Below, piece by piece: positions 6,230 to 14,892 of a stretch of 14,892 nucleotides of DNA. Position 1 is the stretch's first letter. Each line of letters begins with the position of its first letter. The notes beneath the pieces are model-generated. The model did no database searches, was not told where the DNA came from, and saw only the letters and a list, made by a program, of their open reading frames with translations. The stretch is from Holosporales bacterium (GTDB lineage Bacteria > Pseudomonadota > Alphaproteobacteria > BNTO01). A program made the position numbers and the translations under genes. The stretch spans positions 1-14,892 of the forward strand of contig JAISXM010000060.1 in the NCBI GenBank assembly GCA_031270515.1. The letters run 5' to 3'.

Positions 6230-9200
6230 TCACCCCGGATGAATATCCTGCACCTTCTGCAACGTCGCCGGCTGATACTGCCTCTTTAGGGCGCGGGCCA
6301 ACTCCCTCATTTGTACATTCGCCACCAGTGCGCGCGCTCGCATCGTATCCAGCTGCTCCCACTCCCCGCCAACTCCTGCATTTCCAAGGTACCCCTCCAC
6401 CGTTTGCAAACTGCGCGCATACGTGTTTTTCGTATGTTGCAACGTAGGATTCATAATCGCCAAGTTTAACCGCTGGTTCGCCATGTTCAGCACATTAATC
6501 ATCTGCTCAATTCCGCACACAACGCTGCGATGTTGGCATGATTGACACAGCGCCCCCTGGCTTACCTCACAGCGCTGCAGTGTTTGCATCGCGTCCTCTA
6601 GCGCGTTCTGAACCGCATTCAGCCCGGACGTTACGCCAATGATCAAAGATGAATCTTCTCCAATGACGTGTCCAACCAACACATCGAGCACTTGTTGCGT
6701 CTTTGAAAGCAGATCCTGGTACAGATCAGACAGGGAGTGGCAGTCGTTCTTTGTGGACGATGTAACCATGTCCCAATCGAGATATTCCGCGTCCGGGTTC
6801 AAAAACGACGCAACCGTCTTTATTGATGACGTAATATCCACGAATTCTTGCGACATATATTCGAAAATACAGTGGGGATTTTTTACTTCCGACATTGTGA
6901 CGTTAACCCTCCCCTGCATGCTGCAGATCGTCCTGGATACGGACCGCAGACACTTGCTGAAGGTGTCCATCCCCACCGTCAGGAGTTGCGTTCCTCCTTC
7001 TTTTGTGGTAGTAAAAGTTAATATTTGTCCCAAATACTGATTAACATTGTAAATACATTTCGCATGCGCATCGCAACAATTGTACGACCAAAGCGAAAGC
7101 AACAACCGTGACGTGCGCGAAATGATTCGTTGAATAATTGTCATTGCGGTGCGACTGATGTCGACGGTTAGAACTATTCCGCCACAAAAGTTTATATTCA
7201 TTAATATACATAAAGACGGAATATTGTCGTACAAAGTGACAAAGTCGTTGTTCAACAGCTTCATGGAGTTGGCGACGCTGATCCTAAGGCGGTCGGGCAT
7301 AAACGCGTCAATCGCACAACAAAAGGCATTCCACGCGTCAGACAGCAAACTCAAACTGTCTGCAAGGCCAAGGACCTCTTCGTTTAATTCGCAAAGCGGA
7401 GGGAAGGTCATATCGCGATTGGCGCTTGACCAAGGGAACATTGCGCACAATTGTTGCACGACACTGTCCAGCTGCATTAAAATTGGATTCAAATCAATTG
7501 ATGGACAAGTTTTTGTTGTAGTAAAGTCTTTGATGGCCAACACACTTGAAACAATTCCTTTGGATATTACAAGCAAGTTGGCACAAAATTCATCTACATT
7601 ATCGATTACTTGTAAGAACCGCCCTTCTTCACTGTTTTCATTCAACAGCGCCGCTGCCACTTGCATATTGTGGCTAATGTGACTCGCAACCAACTGCAAA
7701 ATACTAGAGCAACGAGTGTCCGAGTGAGTAATAATATTTTGCAACATTGGAGTCATCGTCTCTACGTCCATAACCTCGTCGAATGTATCCATAGGGACCA
7801 AGTCCTCGCTACATAGTTTGCAAAAGACCCCCTGCGTATCGTCGTAGTTTGCGTCTTTCCACTGTGACAACGCGCTGCGTAAGTCGATGATTGCAGTCGT
7901 AAACGCTTGAGTCGCGCATGATAGCGCGTAGTGAGATTGAATGACATTTACAGTTAAAAAGGAGTCTTTGAAGTGGCTCCATTTTGCTAAAACTTTGCTA
8001 AATACGGCGACGAGCCGCTCTATTTCGTGCGACCGATGTTGGCAGTCAAATTCCGAATCAAACGTCGGCACTTGCACCGCGGCTTCTCCTTTGGCGGAAA
8101 GTATAAATCTCAGCAAGTCAAGCATTGCGCCATTTGTCGTCCGTAATTGAGGGAGGCACACCGCGGCCAGGCACACCTCTTTTCTTTCCGCATATTGCTG
8201 TACTAATTTTCCCATTTCGTGTATCGAGTCTCCAATACTCGCGCAATACACAGACATGCTTTGAACTACGTTTGCGAATTCGTCCACATCGCTGTCGGGG
8301 ATGCCTATTCCATCTGTCGTGATTTTCCCTTCAAGGCACGACAATAAATCATCGTGAGCAAGTTCAAATTGTTCTGCTCTCGTTGCTAATATATGCTCTT
8401 CCCGCACGAAACTTGCGCAACAATTGACGACAACATCCGGAATTATTTCGACAATTCTGGGGCGAATTAACGATGATATTGCGTAAATGGATACTTTGGG
8501 CCAGGTGTCGCACCGTTGGCACATGACGAGGTCTTGTTTGCTAAAGTTTTCGATGGCGTCCGCTATTTGCGATAAGAGCAAAAACATTGCTTCGAATTTT
8601 TGTAATTCACTATTTAATCTATATATTGGTGCAAACCGAATGCTGTTTAAATATTCCATTATAATATTCAAATCGCGCAACGTATCAATTACTTCACTGA
8701 TAAAGCTGCTGGGGCACTCAATGGTCCCCGCGCTTGGGGGCGGCAAGTCGTCGATTCCCAGCCCCAGGCCGTGGTCAAGATAAAAGGTGTTGCATTTCGT
8801 GACGACTCGCTCGGCGATGCCGCTCAAGTTGTGGATCGTCGGAACCAGGCTACCCGTGTAGCACGATGCATCGCTGGTGTTGCTTAATTGCGACAACACC
8901 TCAAGTTCTTGTAAGACAGCAGGAAGTCCTTGGGATTCGCACAAATATTCTAAAAGTTCATGCATCGCGTCAGGATTCAGCAGCATGCTGTTATAGTTCG
9001 GGGCGTATACAGTGTTGCCCAAGTAATGTGAAAGCCGACGCAATTCGTGCAGCAGGATGCGCCCCTCGGAAAAGAATTCCGTGCAGCATTTGCGCTCCAG
9101 CTCTGTTGCGATATTTGTTGAATTGTCCTTTACAGAACGAAGCGTTTCCGCCAATTGAACGAAGCCTGTTTCGGAAAATATTGCGCCAGGAAAAATCCCC

Positions 9201-12200
9201 GCCTCCCGGACCGGAGTCGTGTTTGCGGCGTTTGCAATATCCTTAAATGCATCAACCAGCCCTTGATGGTAAGTAACGACTTTTATCTTTTTTGTAATAT
9301 TCAAAATGCGAGCAATAAATGTATTGATGCTTCCAATTGCAGAAAAGAATAAACAAATTTTATTTTTTAACGTTATTTCCTTCAGCACAGAAGCATTCGC
9401 ACTGGAGTACCACGAAGTATCAAACTCCTCCAAAAAACCGATCGCGACGTCGTGCAGCACAACGACCGCGTTGTCGTGCAGCCGTTTGACGTAATCAATT
9501 GACTCGATTTCATTTATTAAAACAGAAGAAACGAAAGTATTAACCTCCGACAACATTACGCTTAGGTTGTGGGCCAGCTCTATTATTTTGTCATTTACTT
9601 GCAGCATCACGCTCGCGTTGGAGAGGAATTGGCTGCACATATCAATGATTTCCGTGGATTTTATTGCAATATCCAAGGATACATCCTCTAATGCGAGGAA
9701 AATTGTAGGAAACAAAAAAGCATTTTTTAATGAAGTAATACATTCATCCAGGCGCTTAAACTCCGCAGCGAGCGCCACTCCATTATAATCACAATAAACG
9801 CAAGTATAGCTGGCGTATGTATGCAAAATTCCTGGGCCTAAGTCAACAGTAAGTAAATCTTCTATGAATTTCACAACATTAGGGTTGTTCGCAAATATGA
9901 CTTGTTTTTGTTGCATTTTGAATACTATTTGCAACACACTATCGGATATTTGTCGCAAAATCTGGCTTCCTAAAGAAGCGACCACGGGGACCGCCTGATA
10001 TAACGTTGGGAACTCATCCCGCGCGGGGTTTGCGTCGCAGCCAACGAAGGAAACGATTTCGCGCAAACGATCCTGGACCTCTGCGAGCGCGCAGTCTATG
10101 CTGCGTACGGTCGCGACTTGCTCTGGCGTTCCGCATTGCGTCGCTTCTATGGAAAGAAGCGCCTGCTTAAACGCCACATAAGGCGCGATAAATTTGTCTA
10201 AACAAGGAAGGATCGCATCATTCAGCGAATACTCAAACACACCATCGTTCTCCGCGACGGCATGTATCATCGCCTGAATATCTCGCATCCGCCAAATCAC
10301 CTGCATTGCGGCATCATTTGCGTTCGAACTACAGTACCTATCCAAAATCCCGTTAATTGATTGCGGCGATTTATCCGTGCACGTGCCCACAAACAGCGTA
10401 AACTCCTGCGTCAGTGTTCCAACCGCTTGACGCACGCGCGGCAAATCACAAAAGTCGCACAGGTGTTGGAGCGCGACAACGTCTCTAATGTCAATCAAAT
10501 CCGACCTAATCTCCAGCAGCACCGCCGCCATTGCGGGAAATACATCAATAAGGCTGACGTTGTGCTTGCGCGTTTTCGCCTGGAGCAACATCTCGCAAAT
10601 CGTGCGAACGTGCCGCACACTTTGCTGCATTGACGCTACACCATACTCCACGGCCACGGCAAACATTTCGCACCCCGGGCGCGTTCGGTCTTTGGTTAAG
10701 TACGCGACAGACGAGTAGTCCACCGTCGCCCCCAGCAGTTGCGCCATTTTGCTCGTATACGTCCCGACTGTTTGCAAGGCTGCGGCGATGTCTTTAAATA
10801 TAGGAATCAACGAATGACTTATGCAATATGACTGAGGCAATGTTTGCGATTTCAGGCTGGTAATCTGCGCCTTCAATGACGCCACGCTAGTTAGCAATTC
10901 GCCCCAATTTTGTAAGAATACGTCTTCGCGCGACGGGTGCAACATTATTCGGTCAAGTTGAGTTAACAAATACAATTGATGTTCTATGTTTTTTATTAAA
11001 TTTACATTCACAATTAGCTCATCCCCAGCATATGTACAGCAGCCCGGATGTGAAAGTACGTCGTGCATGTCATTAAACGAGTCAACCCCCCACTCGGGCG
11101 CGACTGACGGCGGCGACACAAGTGCCGCACACGCATCGCACAGGAAGCTCGGGGTTTGATATTTTTCCATGAGGAACACTATTACGCCCCCGAAGCTGTT
11201 GAACATGTCTCGGGCGTCGCTCACGAGCTCCAGCACTTCTATGAAGTTGGCGCGCAATGGAGGCAAATCGCGAATGGTCGCTGCAAGCTGGGCGAGGCGC
11301 GTCTGGCACTGGATGTATGCGTGCGCCATCGCCTCGGCATGTAGCGCCGCGGTGTCGCAAGTAAACGTCGCGGGGCTTTGCACAATTTTTGTAATATCAT
11401 CGCAGCCAAGCGCTTCGCATGTTGTGACAAGTGCGTCGCTTTGCTGGGATAGGGTGTGGGCAAATGCAGCAAATTGCACCGATATGTCCTGAAAGTTGCA
11501 CGCGCCGCCTGTCATTGCGGATCCCGCAGCAAATATTGCGTCCGACAGGGTTTTGGCCTGCTTGCAATAGCTGGAGAGCAGAGTAAACGCTGACAAGTCG
11601 TCCAACGCAGTGTCTATGGCGTGGTTATTTGACAAGGCGATAATGCATTGCTCTATTTGCAGGAGTTTGTGTGACGATATATAAAATGACTCCGATATAC
11701 TGGAGCAACAAAACTTTTTAACTGCGCTTGTTACCAACAACATTGCTTTGTGCGGGTCGTTAATTTCCGTGATTATTTGCGAAAACGAATTGTGCACACC
11801 ACAAACGTGCGTCGTTACGGAGTTTAGGTGCGACACTTGTGACGATATTTGAAACATAACATCGGAAAAATTTGTGACAGATGCAAGCAATGCGTCGCTG
11901 TAAATCGCGCGGGAACGTGCGGATAATTTGCTGACAACGCCTTGTGTCGCGGTGTAAACGTCGCCAAGCAAGCCTGCGACTGTGCCGTACATGTGCTCGA
12001 GTCGCGCGCAGTAGCCGGCGTCCATTATGGCAAGCGCAGTGATACTGTCGAAGTCAATCGCAGGGCCCCCAACGACCTCCTGGATCCGAATTGTCACGTC
12101 CAGCAGGTTGCGAATTTGCGCCTCAATCTCGCGCGCGTTCTGCATTGTTCGCCTTATCGGGCACGGCGAGTCATCCGGCGTTGGCGCGCGCTCCATGTCG

Positions 12201-14461
12201 GCGATTTGCGCGAGGATATGCGACAACACCTCGGTCCCGTGAGTAAATTGCGCGGTGATTAGGTGCGCTCCGTCGGGCGAAACGTTCGACGCTTCAACGT
12301 CTGTGCGTTCTATAACGTGCTGGATGCGTTGCAGTGTTTGTGCAATGTCAAACATCGGAACAACTGGGTCGCGACAACATAAATGTTGCAACAATAACTG
12401 CGAAATATTTTCAATTGAATTCGCTAAATTAAACGCATTATTACATATCAACGTTACTTCGTTTGAGTTTTCGCATGTTTTACAAAGAGTTGATAACAAA
12501 GGAATTTCGTTGCCAATCTTCGATAGCATCCCCCTTATGCAACTTGGAAGGGCGGTTGCGGCTTCTTGCAGTTCCGTATCCACTGTGTAGGATGATTGGT
12601 CAAATTTTTGTGATAATATAGGAATTAATGCGTCTATATTTGCTACAACTTGAGCGATGTTATTCAAAAAGAATGTTAAAACGTCGCACCCTATGTTCGA
12701 ATAGTTGATGACAAAGTCTGGAACGAACTTTGGCAAGTCCAATGACACTATTGTAGTGTCCAGGCTTGTGGTCATTGTCGCAAATTGATCTCGTACAAAG
12801 GCTAAATATTCTTTGAGTTTTATACTATAGCACCAATTGTTTCCATCTTCTCGTACAAACGAAATCGCATCATTTATTGTAATCGCGTCAAAGAATGTCT
12901 TAATTGTTGCGATAACACTTTTCCATGTGTCATGTTTATTTGGCGCATACATAATGTCTGCTTCGATGATTGTCTTTAATAAGCGCAACATTTTAAAACA
13001 ATAATGATGTATGTCGCGCATCTCTGTGAATACATATGAACAACACAACTCCTTGTTCATTATTGGAAAATCCCCAAGATGTTGGAGTATGTTGCGAACA
13101 TGTGAGCTAACCGTCAGCCCTTTGTGCACACAAAAAGTATTTCCATAAAGGCTCAAGCGCTGCAGCAAAGACGCGTCCCCGTCGGCAATGCAGCTGTTCA
13201 TTAATGACACGATGGCCGCCTGTAAATTAAATAGTTCGGTTCCGACATGTTGTTCGTAATTTTGCCCAAATCTATTAAATATATTAGGAATACTTATGAA
13301 TATTGCGGCGATATCTTCCTCTACTTTCTCTAAAATGCTGGGCACGTCTGCGACTCCGTGCTCAACATTTTCCTGGAATAACGAAACGTCTGACGGTTCG
13401 TTGAAACATGACACGTACAAACGTTCGACTGTATCCATGCAGGCGCGCATTTCTGTGTATATGATGCGAATTTTGTCGAGGAACAAGCTGTTCATGACGC
13501 AGTGCTCTTCGTTGAGCGCCCCCCCCATCCCGTCGACGCTTGCGGTCATATTTTGCACGGCGACCGTGAGTGCGCGGACGTCTTCCGCCGCGGCTTCGCC
13601 TGTGGGGGCCGACGGAAAGCACGCAATTTTATGCAATTGGGCGCGCAGGGCACTGGTTACGCTTTCAATGCGGGCAAGCGAGTCCACGTATTCGTTGAGG
13701 CACATTGTGTGCTCGAACTGCGCATCGTCAAACATTGTCGCTGCCGCGTTGAGGAGGTCCAGCGTTGCCGTGTCGATGTCCCCGGAGTCGAACGCGCATT
13801 TCACTGTAAACGTTGCGGCAAGGGCGCTCATGGCGGAGGTGAGCGGCGATATATTTATGTCGCGCAACAAATTATTTATGTCGTGTGCGTCGATGTTTGC
13901 GACTTCCGCAATTATGGCACTCAGGCTTACGGGGATTTTTTCAATGCTGTGGCGTATGTCTTCGAGGACGGTGGGGGCGTCATCCATGGTTACCGTTGAC
14001 AGCAGGCTCCACTCGAGCTCCACGGGGGCCGTCGCGATTTTGTCAACGACAACTTGGTAGCCCCGGTACAAACAATTAACCATGTTTTGCATTTGAGCAA
14101 TAATAGCGTCGTTTTTTGCGTTAAGTGCATCTGTTATGGAGATCGCTGTTTCGCTTGAGGCCCACACATTCATTGCGTTGCACGCCTCAGCTAAGTTTGA
14201 TATGTGCGTGCGTAATTCTGATGTAGGGCCAAAATGTAATTGAATATCGTTCATGTCAAATGGAATAAAATTTTCTTTATTTGACACAAAATTATTCAAT
14301 ATCCATTCTAATCGAGACGTCACTAAGCGAAAATTATCGACGTTTAGCGTGAATTTTTCTTCTGTGGAAAGCGACGAGAATGACGCATTTGTGCTAAAAA
14401 ACGATATAGCGGCAAGGAAAGTCGCGCGAGTTATGGCTTTGCAGATGAGCTGACAACGCAC
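6230..14461 (-). CDS. Giant exported protein (2743 aa) of about twelve diverged ~219-residue Cys-bearing modules
   Basis: I do not recognise this family. The uninterrupted 2743-codon frame starts at a GTG with TAGGA five bases upstream, and a -10-like TATAGAAT lies at 14489-14482. Residues 1-27 are a signal peptide: basic start, core ATFLAAISFF, cleavage near STNA-SF. The rest looks alpha-helical, with hydrophobic residues at helical spacing, no further membrane segment, no Pro/Gly-rich linkers, no anchor motif and no enzyme motif I know. Cysteines recur regularly, at 222, 444, 660, 887, 1108, 1335, 1554, 1981, 2214, 2426 and 2639, often as CxxC, and most are followed 29-42 residues later by CC or a lone Cys and then a helix. 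This points to a tandem-module architecture. Export would let these cysteines form disulfides. Size and secretion suggest a surface, periplasmic or host-directed scaffold, but that is only inference. It is transcribed toward alr and divergently from a small secreted ORF. The frame is free of the short tandem repeats seen in the other genes. Confidence 0.93.
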   Translation of the reverse strand: MRCQLICKAITRATFLAAISFFSTNASFSSLSTEEKFTLNVDNFRLVTSRLEWILNNFVSNKENFIPFDMNDIQLHFGPTSELRTHISNLAEACNAMNVWASSETAISITDALNAKNDAIIAQMQNMVNCLYRGYQVVVDKIATAPVELEWSLLSTVTMDDAPTVLEDIRHSIEKIPVSLSAIIAEVANIDAHDINNLLRDINISPLTSAMSALAATFTVKCAFDSGDIDTATLDLLNAAATMFDDAQFEHTMCLNEYVDSLARIESVTSALRAQLHKIACFPSAPTGEAAAEDVRALTVAVQNMTASVDGMGGALNEEHCVMNSLFLDKIRIIYTEMRACMDTVERLYVSCFNEPSDVSLFQENVEHGVADVPSILEKVEEDIAAIFISIPNIFNRFGQNYEQHVGTELFNLQAAIVSLMNSCIADGDASLLQRLSLYGNTFCVHKGLTVSSHVRNILQHLGDFPIMNKELCCSYVFTEMRDIHHYCFKMLRLLKTIIEADIMYAPNKHDTWKSVIATIKTFFDAITINDAISFVREDGNNWCYSIKLKEYLAFVRDQFATMTTSLDTTIVSLDLPKFVPDFVINYSNIGCDVLTFFLNNIAQVVANIDALIPILSQKFDQSSYTVDTELQEAATALPSCIRGMLSKIGNEIPLLSTLCKTCENSNEVTLICNNAFNLANSIENISQLLLQHLCCRDPVVPMFDIAQTLQRIQHVIERTDVEASNVSPDGAHLITAQFTHGTEVLSHILAQIADMERAPTPDDSPCPIRRTMQNAREIEAQIRNLLDVTIRIQEVVGGPAIDFDSITALAIMDAGYCARLEHMYGTVAGLLGDVYTATQGVVSKLSARSRAIYSDALLASVTNFSDVMFQISSQVSHLNSVTTHVCGVHNSFSQIITEINDPHKAMLLVTSAVKKFCCSSISESFYISSHKLLQIEQCIIALSNNHAIDTALDDLSAFTLLSSYCKQAKTLSDAIFAAGSAMTGGACNFQDISVQFAAFAHTLSQQSDALVTTCEALGCDDITKIVQSPATFTCDTAALHAEAMAHAYIQCQTRLAQLAATIRDLPPLRANFIEVLELVSDARDMFNSFGGVIVFLMEKYQTPSFLCDACAALVSPPSVAPEWGVDSFNDMHDVLSHPGCCTYAGDELIVNVNLIKNIEHQLYLLTQLDRIMLHPSREDVFLQNWGELLTSVASLKAQITSLKSQTLPQSYCISHSLIPIFKDIAAALQTVGTYTSKMAQLLGATVDYSSVAYLTKDRTRPGCEMFAVAVEYGVASMQQSVRHVRTICEMLLQAKTRKHNVSLIDVFPAMAAVLLEIRSDLIDIRDVVALQHLCDFCDLPRVRQAVGTLTQEFTLFVGTCTDKSPQSINGILDRYCSSNANDAAMQVIWRMRDIQAMIHAVAENDGVFEYSLNDAILPCLDKFIAPYVAFKQALLSIEATQCGTPEQVATVRSIDCALAEVQDRLREIVSFVGCDANPARDEFPTLYQAVPVVASLGSQILRQISDSVLQIVFKMQQKQVIFANNPNVVKFIEDLLTVDLGPGILHTYASYTCVYCDYNGVALAAEFKRLDECITSLKNAFLFPTIFLALEDVSLDIAIKSTEIIDMCSQFLSNASVMLQVNDKIIELAHNLSVMLSEVNTFVSSVLINEIESIDYVKRLHDNAVVVLHDVAIGFLEEFDTSWYSSANASVLKEITLKNKICLFFSAIGSINTFIARILNITKKIKVVTYHQGLVDAFKDIANAANTTPVREAGIFPGAIFSETGFVQLAETLRSVKDNSTNIATELERKCCTEFFSEGRILLHELRRLSHYLGNTVYAPNYNSMLLNPDAMHELLEYLCESQGLPAVLQELEVLSQLSNTSDASCYTGSLVPTIHNLSGIAERVVTKCNTFYLDHGLGLGIDDLPPPSAGTIECPSSFISEVIDTLRDLNIIMEYLNSIRFAPIYRLNSELQKFEAMFLLLSQIADAIENFSKQDLVMCQRCDTWPKVSIYAISSLIRPRIVEIIPDVVVNCCASFVREEHILATRAEQFELAHDDLLSCLEGKITTDGIGIPDSDVDEFANVVQSMSVYCASIGDSIHEMGKLVQQYAERKEVCLAAVCLPQLRTTNGAMLDLLRFILSAKGEAAVQVPTFDSEFDCQHRSHEIERLVAVFSKVLAKWSHFKDSFLTVNVIQSHYALSCATQAFTTAIIDLRSALSQWKDANYDDTQGVFCKLCSEDLVPMDTFDEVMDVETMTPMLQNIITHSDTRCSSILQLVASHISHNMQVAAALLNENSEEGRFLQVIDNVDEFCANLLVISKGIVSSVLAIKDFTTTKTCPSIDLNPILMQLDSVVQQLCAMFPWSSANRDMTFPPLCELNEEVLGLADSLSLLSDAWNAFCCAIDAFMPDRLRISVANSMKLLNNDFVTLYDNIPSLCILMNINFCGGIVLTVDISRTAMTIIQRIISRTSRLLLSLWSYNCCDAHAKCIYNVNQYLGQILTFTTTKEGGTQLLTVGMDTFSKCLRSVSRTICSMQGRVNVTMSEVKNPHCIFEYMSQEFVDITSSIKTVASFLNPDAEYLDWDMVTSSTKNDCHSLSDLYQDLLSKTQQVLDVLVGHVIGEDSSLIIGVTSGLNAVQNALEDAMQTLQRCEVSQGALCQSCQHRSVVCGIEQMINVLNMANQRLNLAIMNPTLQHTKNTYARSLQTVEGYLGNAGVGGEWEQLDTMRARALVANVQMRELARALKRQYQPATLQKVQDIHPG
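6536..13798 (-). other. Periodic cysteine modules of the giant protein
   Basis: Cys positions were computed from codon coordinates. First Cys: 222, 444, 660, 887, 1108, 1335, 1554, 1981, 2214, 2426, 2639; intervals 222, 216, 227, 221, 227, 219, 427 (two modules), 233, 212, 213. Second cluster: 254 (MC), 473, 695, 918, 1141 (CC), 1377 (YC), 1792, 2014 (CC), 2251 (RC), 2462 (CC). CxxC is complete at 660, 1108, 1335, 1554, 1981, 2214 and 2639; 887 reads CGVH. The module expected near 1767 has lost the first Cys but keeps CC1792. After the second cluster a helix follows with hydrophobics about 9-11, 14 and 17 residues on (for example CCRDPVVPMFDIAQTLQRI). Sequence identity between modules is otherwise very low. 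Confidence 0.75.
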
Positions 14462-14466
14462 TATGG

Positions 14467-14470
14467 TCCT
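14467..14470 (-). promoter_or_regulatory. Shine-Dalgarno site of the giant gene
   Basis: AGGA on the minus strand, five bases before the GTG start. It supports a GTG start that keeps the whole signal peptide. Confidence 0.5.
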
Positions 14471-14538
14471 ACGGGACTGTGATTCTATAATGCGATGGTA
14501 GCCTTAAAATATTTAAAGAATTATTAACGACACGTAAA

Positions 14539-14582
14539 CCCACTCACAACCCACTCACAACCCACTAACAACCCACTCACAA
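14539..14582. repeat. 4 x 11-bp tandem repeat in the divergent promoter region
   Basis: Four adjacent copies of cccactcacaa, one with a single change (cccactaacaa in the third). They lie 78 bp upstream of the giant gene's GTG and 111 bp upstream of the small plus-strand ORF. Eleven bp is about one helical turn, so a bound protein would see the copies on one face. No gene is seen in 14462-14692. Confidence 0.9.
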
Positions 14583-14616
14583 ACAGTTTATCAGTTCGTC
14601 GTTTCGTTTCTCGCGA

Positions 14617-14637
14617 GGATCCCATAAAAACAATTTG
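14617..14637. repeat. Isolated arm of the palindromic element
   Basis: cccataaaaacaatttg at 14621-14637 is identical over 17 bp to the reverse complement of the right arm of copy B (3929-3945), and it is preceded by ggat as in that element's left arm. No matching second arm is found in the rest of the window. Confidence 0.6.
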
Positions 14638-14684
14638 TCCCGTTTTGTGTTTGTGCTCTAATGAATAAGGGGAGTTGAACATTT

Positions 14685-14690
14685 GGTGAG
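14685..14690 (+). promoter_or_regulatory. Shine-Dalgarno site of the small secreted ORF
   Basis: GGTGAG two bases before the ATG at 14693; a reasonable match to the anti-SD, somewhat close to the start. Confidence 0.35.
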
Positions 14691-14692
14691 TT

Positions 14693-14842
14693 ATGCGTTC
14701 TAGATCGCACTATTTATTAGACTTTTGTAAAAATAACAAAAATCTATTTTTTCTCTTGTGCTTTAGTACATCTGGAGTCGTTTTTACATTTAACGCATAC
14801 GCAGACTTAAAAGAAATTACATTAAAACAACATAAATTTTAA
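14693..14842 (+). CDS. Small ORF with signal peptide (49 aa), secreted peptide or gene remnant
   Basis: ATG at 14693 to TAA at 14842. The product opens with a basic region (MRSRSHYLLDFCKNNKN), then a hydrophobic core (LFFLLCFSTSGVVFTF) and a textbook signal peptidase I site, NAYA before DLK. Only about 11 residues (DLKEITLKQHKF) would remain after cleavage, so it is either a tiny secreted peptide or the surviving 5' end of a broken gene for an exported protein. A run of 14 A follows directly at 14841-14854, and all three frames stop soon after. A five-codon ORF (14661) lies just upstream. It is divergent from the giant gene. I do not recognise it. Confidence 0.5.
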   Translation: MRSRSHYLLDFCKNNKNLFFLLCFSTSGVVFTFNAYADLKEITLKQHKF

Positions 14843-14892
14843 AAAAAAAAAAAATGAAAATTTAGAAAATTATTTAATATATTATAGCGATG

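Noticed and set aside
6067..6447. 126-codon plus-strand ORF across the 22-bp repeats
   Set aside because: It overlaps the 3' end of the giant gene antisense and owes its length to the repeats. No known motif is present.
13296..14060. 254-codon plus-strand ORF, Ser/Ala-rich
   Set aside because: Antisense shadow of the giant gene: codon bias there opens the opposite frame. It has no recognisable fold and no ribosome site that I see.
14841..14854. A14 run as a programmed slippage site extending the small ORF
   Set aside because: The ORF's stop overlaps the beginning of the run, and the other frames also stop within or just after it, so slippage would not give a longer product.

Overview
The window looks like part of the chromosome of a host-associated, probably intracellular Gram-negative bacterium. 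The signs are a tRNA-guanine transglycosylase of the kind I remember from Chlamydia, a small Sel1-repeat protein, a very long exported protein of unknown family, AT-rich intergenic DNA and many short tandem repeats. The genetic code is standard (TGA is a stop, Shine-Dalgarno sites are recognisable). I cannot name the organism. Chlamydiota is the best guess from the Tgt subfamily, and another lineage of protist symbionts is quite possible. I see no rRNA, tRNA, CRISPR array, transposase or phage gene.

Layout, left to right. (1) 1-473, minus: 5' part of a gene for an exported protein of unknown function, running off the left edge. (2) 649-1323, minus: Sel1-like repeat protein. (3) 1386-2708, minus: queuine tRNA-ribosyltransferase (tgt), probably heading the group tgt > sel1-like > edge gene. 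(4) 2709-3043: divergent intergenic region. (5) 3044-3877, plus: multi-pass membrane protein that aligns along its length with NuoH (complex I membrane-arm subunit) but has lost most signature residues. (6) 3962-5944, minus: alanine racemase with a signal peptide, a ~170-residue disordered leader and an internal repeat insertion. (7) 5945-6229: intergenic, with four 22-bp repeats. (8) 6230-14461, minus: a 2743-residue exported protein. (9) 14462-14692: divergent intergenic region with four 11-bp repeats. (10) 14693-14842, plus: a 49-codon ORF with a clear signal peptide.

The main discovery candidate is the giant protein. Its cysteines recur with a period of about 219 residues: a first Cys at 222, 444, 660, 887, 1108, 1335, 1554, (one missing), 1981, 2214, 2426 and 2639, usually followed 29-42 residues later by a Cys-Cys or single Cys. 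It therefore appears to be a tandem array of about 12 strongly diverged helical modules, on an exported protein where disulfides can form.

The second theme is local repeat expansion. Short tandem repeats lie inside four protein genes, always with periods divisible by three (27, 18, 21 and 60 bp), while the two intergenic arrays have periods of 22 and 11 bp. A ~95-101 bp palindromic element occurs twice, each time touching gene 3' ends.

No single pathway links these genes. Two or three are housekeeping-type (tgt, alr, nuoH-like) and the rest are exported proteins, which fits a reduced symbiont investing in envelope or host-facing proteins.
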